This document shows, piece by piece, positions 51,561 through 56,609 of a stretch of 56,609 bases of DNA. The stretch is taken from NCBI GenBank assembly GCA_038203935.1, contig JBBRDM010000006.1, positions 1 through 56,609 of the forward strand. The letters are read 5' to 3'. The notes beneath the pieces were generated by a model that was not told where the DNA came from, searched no databases, and saw nothing but the letters and a program-made list of their open reading frames with translations. Each line of letters opens with the position of its first letter. The stretch's first letter is position 1. A program made the translations under genes and the position numbers. This DNA is from JANXSG01 sp038203935 (GTDB lineage: Bacteria > Armatimonadota > Chthonomonadetes > Chthonomonadales > Chthonomonadaceae).

Positions 51561-52721
51561 TTACTTCATCCCGGTGAGTGCAATTCCCTGAATATAAGTT
51601 TTCTGCGCGAAGAAGAAAAGAACGAGCATCGGCAGGGTCATAACGGTAGCGGCGGCCATCAGCAGGCTCCATTCGCCGCCGTGTCTGCCAAGGAATGCCA
51701 GCAATCCAACCGCCAGCGTATAGGTATTTTCATCGTGCAGGTAGATGAGCGGGCCGGTGAAATCCATCCAGGCGGCGGTAAAGGAGAGCAGCGCAACGGT
51801 TGCCAGTGCAGGCTTTGATATAGGAGCGAGTATTTTGAACAGGATTCCCATCTCGGTACAGCCATCAATTCTGGCCGCATCAGAAAGCTCCTGCGGGATA
51901 GTCATAAAAAATTGCCGTAAAAGAAAAATGTAGAACGCAGACCCAAAGAACGCAGGGACGATAAGAGGCAGCATAGTTCCCGTCCATCCGAGTTGTCGAA
52001 AAATGAGGAAGACCGGCAGCATGGTCACCTGTGGCGGCAGCATAATCGTGGCGATAAGAATGAAGAACATGGGTTCGCGCCACTTCCATCTTATTCGGGA
52101 GAATCCATAAGCAGGCAGCGCCGCGGACAGCACGGTTCCAATCATGGTGAGTACGCAAAGAATAAGCGTGTTGATCGTGTAGGTCACAAACGGGAACGAG
52201 TTCAGCGCATCCGGGTAGTTGTGCCATTGGGGCGCTAATTTGTTGATTGGAGATAGTTGTGAACTCTCCACTATCTTATCTGGAGTACCGCCGACTTTGT
52301 CATCTATAACCGGGCGAATGCGAGTTTTCCCAGCTTCCATCTCCTCCACAACCGCCACACGCTGGCTTGCTCCGCCATCCTTCAGCTCTTTCACAGGAAC
52401 AAAGCTGGTTTTCATCAGCCCATTGCTATCCGGCTCGTGAATCTGGACAGTGGGTACAGTCGGCAGCCATTTTACATCTGTAGAAAATATCTGCGTGTCG
52501 ACTTTTACCGAGGTCGAAAGCATCCAGAGAAACGGCCCCACAAATACGACTGCGAACAGCGAAAGCACCACATATCCTGCGATGGCTGCCAGTGTTTTAC
52601 GCCAGGTTACGGGTGATTTGATCCATATCCAGCGCAGAATACCGGCGATAACCCATGCTGCCAGGAGAAATATTAAAACTGTTATATAGAGCTGTGCTGT
52701 ATGCAGTGGCCGTGCCGCCAT
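51561..52721 (-). CDS. Carbohydrate ABC transporter permease (MalG type) with extracytoplasmic insertion
   Basis: 386 residues against about 280 for usual MalG-type permeases. The core has six membrane spans and the cytoplasmic EAA loop DAARIDGCTEMGILFKILAP, which docks the ATPase. Two extras: an additional N-terminal hydrophobic segment (about 12-33), and a 70-residue polar insertion (about 90-163, IHEPDSNGLMKTSFVPVKEL and following) between the first and second core spans, on the outer face. No partner permease, binding protein or ATPase is adjacent, so it is an orphan here. Sugar substrate unknown. A hairpin-repeat copy follows its stop. Confidence 0.88.
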   Translation of the reverse strand: MAARPLHTAQLYITVLIFLLAAWVIAGILRWIWIKSPVTWRKTLAAIAGYVVLSLFAVVFVGPFLWMLSTSVKVDTQIFSTDVKWLPTVPTVQIHEPDSNGLMKTSFVPVKELKDGGASQRVAVVEEMEAGKTRIRPVIDDKVGGTPDKIVESSQLSPINKLAPQWHNYPDALNSFPFVTYTINTLILCVLTMIGTVLSAALPAYGFSRIRWKWREPMFFILIATIMLPPQVTMLPVFLIFRQLGWTGTMLPLIVPAFFGSAFYIFLLRQFFMTIPQELSDAARIDGCTEMGILFKILAPISKPALATVALLSFTAAWMDFTGPLIYLHDENTYTLAVGLLAFLGRHGGEWSLLMAAATVMTLPMLVLFFFAQKTYIQGIALTGMK

Positions 52722-53096
52722 GGTAAATCTAACTCACTCTCTTCCATCAGGCTAAGTTGTTAAATTAGACAATCAGGCTTTGAACTCCTTCTCGATTCCA
52801 GATATTGCACGTTTGTTAAACGGGGAGTAACTGCATGCATATCGGCTACCGCACGGTTCCTCGTCGCATTTCCAAGCGAAGCAGCCTGGTTATTTCCGTG
52901 TGTTCCGTGTATTCCGTGGTTAATTTCTTAGGTTTCTTCTCTAAACATTGAGATTAAGAGAGCTAAGGTCCACTACACTTTGTATAGTTCTACTTTGCAT
53001 AGTTATGACTAAGCAAATTAATCTAATTTAAGAACAGGTTGCAGATATACCGCACCCTATTGAGATATTCTTTGTAGCGATGCAGAGCTATTCAGG
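52722..53096. other. Intergenic with a TTCCGTG-type short tandem motif
   Basis: About 375 bp. TTCCGTGTGTTCCGTGTATTC begins near 52896 and reads as three degenerate copies of TTCCGTG(TG/TA/G), a wording seen in dispersed repeats of several phyla. No ORF supported. Confidence 0.4.
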
Positions 53097-53876
53097 CTAT
53101 TTCGCGCTGCGAAGCCATCGCACACCATTGCGGAATACCTGTCTGATCTCCTCCTGGAAGTAGATTGGATACGACTCATGCCCGGGCTGGAAGTAGAACA
53201 CATGTCCTTTACCCACAGTCCAGGTAAGACCCTGTTTGGACATCTCTGTGCTGCCATCGGGCTTGGTGTACTTGCCGTTGAAAACCAGGTCGTCCGGCTT
53301 GGGAACATGGAAAGGCTCGCTGTAGCGCTCTGTGTGCGGCACAACGAAATCTTTAATCCCCTTCGCTATAGGATGCGATGGATCAGCTACGATGAGGTCG
53401 AGTTTCGATCCATCCTCGACATATCCCCCGTCCCAGCTTCCCGAATCCTTCATGAGCGCCTTGAAAGGTTTCGACCAGTGGCCAGAGTGCGTGGGCAGAA
53501 AACCCATACCGCCTTCGGTGACACGCTTCACAATCCTATCCACCAGCTCATCCTTCACATCGCCGTGCTTCTGATGCCCCCACCACACCAGTACACCGGC
53601 GCTCTCGAGCAGCTCCTGACTCAGCCCCTGATCAGGCTCGTTTAAATTGGCAGTAACTACTTCCCAGTTCTTCATGGAACGCAGCCCTTCCGCAATCGCC
53701 GTGTTCACATCGTTCGGGTAGACATTCTTAGGAGCGGTTCCTTCCGACCATACCACTACTTTACGCGCTGGCCGGGCCGCAAGCGCAGCCATCGGATCCA
53801 TAACTGCGAGAGCGGTTCCCGCAGTAAAAATCAGCCCATCTTTTATAAAACGCCGCCTGCTCTGATCGGATTGCAT
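53097..53876 (-). CDS. ThuA domain-containing protein with Tat signal
   Basis: 259 residues. A twin-arginine signal SRRRFIK at residues 6-12 and hydrophobic core (about 15-33) end near ALAA/RPA. The ThuA class-I-glutamine-amidotransferase-like fold follows: VVVWSEG, VLVWWGHQKHG, GMGFLPTHSGHWS and GHVFYFQPGHESYP. ThuA proteins are linked to trehalose and other sugar use, with no fixed reaction; here the protein is exported folded. It lies 82 nt downstream of the Gfo/Idh gene, in the same direction, separated by a CCTCTC/GAGAGG hairpin (53919-53939). ThuA next to a Tat-exported oxidoreductase is a recurrent pattern in soil heterotrophs. Confidence 0.88.
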   Translation of the reverse strand: MQSDQSRRRFIKDGLIFTAGTALAVMDPMAALAARPARKVVVWSEGTAPKNVYPNDVNTAIAEGLRSMKNWEVVTANLNEPDQGLSQELLESAGVLVWWGHQKHGDVKDELVDRIVKRVTEGGMGFLPTHSGHWSKPFKALMKDSGSWDGGYVEDGSKLDLIVADPSHPIAKGIKDFVVPHTERYSEPFHVPKPDDLVFNGKYTKPDGSTEMSKQGLTWTVGKGHVFYFQPGHESYPIYFQEEIRQVFRNGVRWLRSAK

Positions 53877-53918
53877 CCTGCTTTTCTCCTTTTAGGATTA
53901 TAAATGAATTATAGCTCG

Positions 53919-53939
53919 CCTCTCAATTTTTTCGAGAGG
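53919..53939 (-). terminator. Hairpin between Gfo/Idh and ThuA genes
   Basis: CCTCTC (53919-53924) and GAGAGG (53934-53939) with a 9-nt loop. On the minus strand it lies 20 bp past the Gfo/Idh stop. Short and without a U-run, so probably partial attenuation at most. Confidence 0.35.
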
Positions 53940-53958
53940 GTGAATGTGTGAAGGCAAA

Positions 53959-55308
53959 TCACGAGAGTTTGTAAAGCTCTTCTGGAATAACCACTCTGGT
54001 CTGGCGCTGGATTGCTTCATTGGCTTTGATAATCGCGACTGCGGTTTTCAGCGCCTCTTCCGGACCGCAAAACACCTTTTTGCCTTCGCGAATGCTGGCC
54101 GCCCAGTTGTAGAACTCGAGGTCGTATCCGTCTTTATTGTCGCCGGAAGTAGAGAGTGTCTCCTGACCTATTTTTGCCCCGGTATTCAGCTTTTTGGTGG
54201 CGCTGGCATTGAGGATAATTCCAGTTTTTCCATCAGCGCCTTTCTCTTTTTCTGTATATTTTTCCCAGTCCAGTGTCTCTGCTTTAGGCTCACGGTAGAG
54301 CAGCCCTTTATCCAGGTTATCCCCTCCAATGGTAGTGACCAGTGTGCCCTTATCCCCCATAAACTGCTCCTGGAATCCATCAAATTGGTTCGTCGTGAGG
54401 GACTGATACGTCATTTTCACCCCATTGGAATACTCGTAGATCACCTGCACATTGTCCCAGACATCCCGCCCATCTTTCCAGTACTGAATATCACCGACGC
54501 CTACGACCGAAGTAGGCACCGCATTCAGGAACCAGTTCACCACCTGCACCTGATGGCTGCCTAGCTCCGCCATTAATCCATGCGAAGTGCGCTTGTAGAG
54601 CCGCCAGTTAGTAAGATGCTCCTGATCGCCCCAGTAATCGAGTCCAGCGGTCACTTTGCCAGCTGGAATGCTTCGTCGCCATGCGCCGTTTCTATTCCAC
54701 TGCGCACGAACATGTGTCACCCTGCCGCATACCTGCTTCTGATTAAGCAGTTCGTAGGCATGATTGTATCCGATAGAAGAGGAGCGTTGATGGCCGATCT
54801 GAAGCACTTTGCCGGTGCGCTTGGCTGTCTGGGCCATCTTATGGCAGTCTGCAATGGTGTACGCCATCAGCTTTTCACAGAAGACATGCTTACCGGCATT
54901 CATTGCGTCAATAGCGATTTTTGCATGCAGCGGCAGAGGCACCGTCACCATAACGGCCTGAATATCTTTTCTATCCAGCAGTCTGCGATAGTCATCGTAG
55001 GCGCTGTCATCGTGTATGTGCGCAATCTTTTTTGCAGAGTTTAGATTAGGCTCAAAAATATCGCAGGCTGCAATACAATCAACTCCTGGCACTCGTATTG
55101 CTTTACGCAGATCAAACTGCCCCTGTGAACCTGGACCGATGATGCCGATTTTTAACGGCTCTGCTTTGCTGTCGGTTTTACCACCTGCGGAATCCTCAGC
55201 TAATGCGGCAGTTCCCCAGGCTGAAGTAAGTCCTAATGCGGCAGCGCTCATCGCTGATTCTTGAAGAAACTCTCTTCGCGACATCACATTCACTCGAAAA
55301 CTATTCAT
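53959..55308 (-). CDS. Tat-exported Gfo/Idh/MocA family oxidoreductase
   Basis: 449 residues from ATG 55308, with AGGAG close upstream. A Tat signal SRREFLQ at residues 10-16, hydrophobic core to about 38. The NAD(P)-binding Rossmann part begins KIGIIGPGSQGQFDL; the catalytic Lys lies in HVFCEKLMAYT (EKP-type motif with Leu for Pro); the second half is the Gfo/Idh C-terminal domain with HGLMAELGSHQVQVVNWFL. Such exported enzymes oxidise or reduce sugars bound to the cell surface, keeping the cofactor tightly. The start overlaps the apbE stop by 4 nt. Confidence 0.9.
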   Translation of the reverse strand: MNSFRVNVMSRREFLQESAMSAAALGLTSAWGTAALAEDSAGGKTDSKAEPLKIGIIGPGSQGQFDLRKAIRVPGVDCIAACDIFEPNLNSAKKIAHIHDDSAYDDYRRLLDRKDIQAVMVTVPLPLHAKIAIDAMNAGKHVFCEKLMAYTIADCHKMAQTAKRTGKVLQIGHQRSSSIGYNHAYELLNQKQVCGRVTHVRAQWNRNGAWRRSIPAGKVTAGLDYWGDQEHLTNWRLYKRTSHGLMAELGSHQVQVVNWFLNAVPTSVVGVGDIQYWKDGRDVWDNVQVIYEYSNGVKMTYQSLTTNQFDGFQEQFMGDKGTLVTTIGGDNLDKGLLYREPKAETLDWEKYTEKEKGADGKTGIILNASATKKLNTGAKIGQETLSTSGDNKDGYDLEFYNWAASIREGKKVFCGPEEALKTAVAIIKANEAIQRQTRVVIPEELYKLS

Positions 55309-56285
55309 CTCTGCTCCTCTGGCCAGATGGCCATTTGCGATACATCTTCCGCTGCTTCAAATCTCAGAATATTTAAAGTAAAAAGTCGATTTAATTCCGC
55401 CTGGTACAAAACACAGCCTACTTCAGGATGCTTTCTCAGATACGCGCCTGTCCAGCTCGCACCGTTTACAAGGAATGCTGTGGAAAGCGCTTCGGAGTAG
55501 GCAGCATTATCCGAAAATACGTACACACTGTCAGTTGATTCTAACGACTTTCCGGTGCGCGGATCAAGAATATGTCCGTAGACTTTATTTCCATCACTCT
55601 GCGTCTGTCCTCTAGATGAGGAGACACTCAAGGCACAATCGTGCATGACAACGGAACCAATACAGCGCCCCGGGGTAAGAGGATGTTCCAGCCCGATTTT
55701 CCAGCCTTCCATTTCTGCTGGAGATCCGAATGCATAGCAAGAACTCCCCCCACTGGAAATTAGAAACGAAGCTGCTCCGTTGAAATGCAAAAATTCGCCC
55801 GCTGCTTCTACTGCAATGCCTTTACCTACCGCTCCAAGATGAAGCTCTACCTCTAAACTTTTAAAACGGATTGAGGAGTTTTCTTCATTCAAATCAACAT
55901 TTTTCCAGCCGGTTTGCTCGGCAATTTGCCTCGCCCTGGATAGATCGGGCTTATGCAGACCCTCGGCATGCTGTATTCCTCGCTGAAAAAATCCCCATTC
56001 TTTAATAAGTTTACCTACAGTTGGGTCGAAACCATTCTCGGTAAGGGCACTCCAGCTGCGCATTTTTAAAAGATAGTTGAAAATATGAGGTGAAACTGGA
56101 ACGGCGCTCTCAAATGCATACCGGTTTATTATGCTAATATCGCTGTCCATTTCAAAATGGCTGATCTGCTGCTCCACCCTCTCCGCACTATCCAGAGCCT
56201 GTGCAACAATCTGTTCAATATTTTCCGCTTCTGTTGTAATAATTTCAAAACTGCTGCCCATCAATTCGCGAGACATCTTGATCAT
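55305..56285 (-). CDS. FAD:protein FMN transferase (ApbE family)
   Basis: 326 residues. ApbE motifs: GFDPTVGKLIKEWGF, LHLGAVGKGIAVEAA (usual LGGIAKGYA), SSGGSSCYAFG, YGHILDPRTGK and SEALSTAFLVNG. ApbE flavinylates a Thr/Ser of extracytoplasmic redox proteins using FAD and Mg. Unlike typical ApbE, there is no signal peptide or lipobox, so it would stay in the cytoplasm. It is translationally coupled to the Tat-dependent Gfo/Idh gene, which could be modified before folded export, although that protein has no visible D-x-x-(S/T)-G-A-T target (inference only). Confidence 0.85.
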   Translation of the reverse strand: MIKMSRELMGSSFEIITTEAENIEQIVAQALDSAERVEQQISHFEMDSDISIINRYAFESAVPVSPHIFNYLLKMRSWSALTENGFDPTVGKLIKEWGFFQRGIQHAEGLHKPDLSRARQIAEQTGWKNVDLNEENSSIRFKSLEVELHLGAVGKGIAVEAAGEFLHFNGAASFLISSGGSSCYAFGSPAEMEGWKIGLEHPLTPGRCIGSVVMHDCALSVSSSRGQTQSDGNKVYGHILDPRTGKSLESTDSVYVFSDNAAYSEALSTAFLVNGASWTGAYLRKHPEVGCVLYQAELNRLFTLNILRFEAAEDVSQMAIWPEEQR

Positions 56286-56378
56286 GGATATTAAATCAAT
56301 TCTATCGCTGCATATTCGTTTCGAAAGATAAAACAGAGATCGGCAAAGAATCGGAATGATAAGGTCTGATTGGAGTTG

Positions 56379-56609
56379 TTATACGTCCAGCAGATCTCGA
56401 ACTTTTTTAAACAGCACCTCTGGAGTGTATGGCTTCTGAAGAAAAAAGATATCTTTTTCCAAAATCCCCTTTTGAATAATAGAATCATCCGTATAGCCTG
56501 ACGCATAAAGCACCCGGAGATCAGGAAGTCTCTTTTGCATCGCTTCGGCAAGCTGCTGACCATTCATATTTGGCACAACGACATCTGTGAGGAGCAGATC
56601 GATCGGCCC
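56379..56609 (-). CDS. Response-regulator receiver domain, C-terminal part (partial)
   Basis: About 76 residues; the gene runs off the right edge. The reading GPIDLLLTDVVVPNMNGQQL holds the phospho-acceptor Asp (LTD), followed by VLYASGYT (switch Thr/Ser) and FLQKPYTPEVL with the conserved Lys. It ends right after the receiver (VRDLLDV), the usual end of a hybrid sensor histidine kinase whose C-terminal receiver lies last. Whether a kinase precedes it cannot be seen. Target unknown. Confidence 0.85.
   Translation of the reverse strand, partial: GPIDLLLTDVVVPNMNGQQLAEAMQKRLPDLRVLYASGYTDDSIIQKGILEKDIFFLQKPYTPEVLFKKVRDLLDV

Noticed and set aside
53944..54564. 206-codon plus-strand ORF opposite Gfo/Idh, and the 155-codon one opposite ThuA
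   Set aside because: Both are antisense to proteins with clear Tat signals and domains.

Overview
Organism. The window reads as a chromosome segment of a free-living, heterotrophic bacterium, most likely a member of Armatimonadota (inference, about 70 percent sure). Pointers: two DUF1559-like pseudopilins, one with the FPVFAQAREKARQ / YTQDYDE style of N-terminus common in that phylum; a GntR-LacI hybrid regulator beside them; many secreted sugar-active proteins; a TPR plus CRTAC1 (FG-GAP/UnbV) pair; PEP-CTERM proteins; Tat-exported Gfo/Idh and ThuA proteins. TGA, TAA and TAG all act as stops. I found no rRNA, tRNA, CRISPR array, transposase or prophage.

Layout. 1-1000: sulfatase tail and a VapBC-type toxin-antitoxin pair with a palindromic operator. 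1-7.9 kb: membrane protein, receiver-like fragment, SDR, folK overlapping the first of two GspF/PilC paralogues, then a J-domain/TPR/membrane protein. 8.5-26.6 kb: carbohydrate region with two five-bladed propeller enzymes (one GH130), a LolA-like protein, a histidine phosphatase, a secreted 712-aa protein, a GntR-LacI regulator, pseudopilin plus small membrane protein (this pair occurs twice), TPR + CRTAC1, and two tandem secreted clan GH-A paralogues. 26.6-32.7 kb (minus): PEP-CTERM-type CPBP protease, then a tightly packed operon of beta-helix GH141-like protein, YjhG-type dehydratase and LarA-like racemase.

33-38 kb (minus) holds an ATPase, an ankyrin protein broken by an in-frame TGA, a YkgJ-like Cys-cluster protein, and the most striking unit: rsmI, a divergent tgt-like gene and an Arm/Rmt-type 16S rRNA m7G1405 methyltransferase joined by 8-nt and 4-nt overlaps. 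RsmI and Arm/Rmt enzymes act three nucleotides apart in helix 44 of 16S rRNA. 38-44.4 kb: PhyH oxygenase, a 1051-aa AfsR/SARP-type regulator (BTAD + NB-ARC + TPR), and two PEP-CTERM genes. The first PEP-CTERM promoter carries TTTGACG-N4-TTTGACG nine bases before TATAAT, the textbook geometry of a SARP binding site.

44.4-56.6 kb: VanW protein, cysE, a small accessory island (possible Panacea remnant, perfect consensus promoter, unknown ORFs, DUF3883 PD-(D/E)XK nuclease with a coupled 52-aa ORF), a perfect 30-bp palindrome, sucC, tsaD, an orphan MalG-type permease with a large extracytoplasmic insertion, ThuA, Gfo/Idh/MocA, ApbE and the receiver end of a two-component protein. A compound hairpin repeat of about 200 bp recurs in intergenic regions near 22.8, 32.9 and 51.4 kb.
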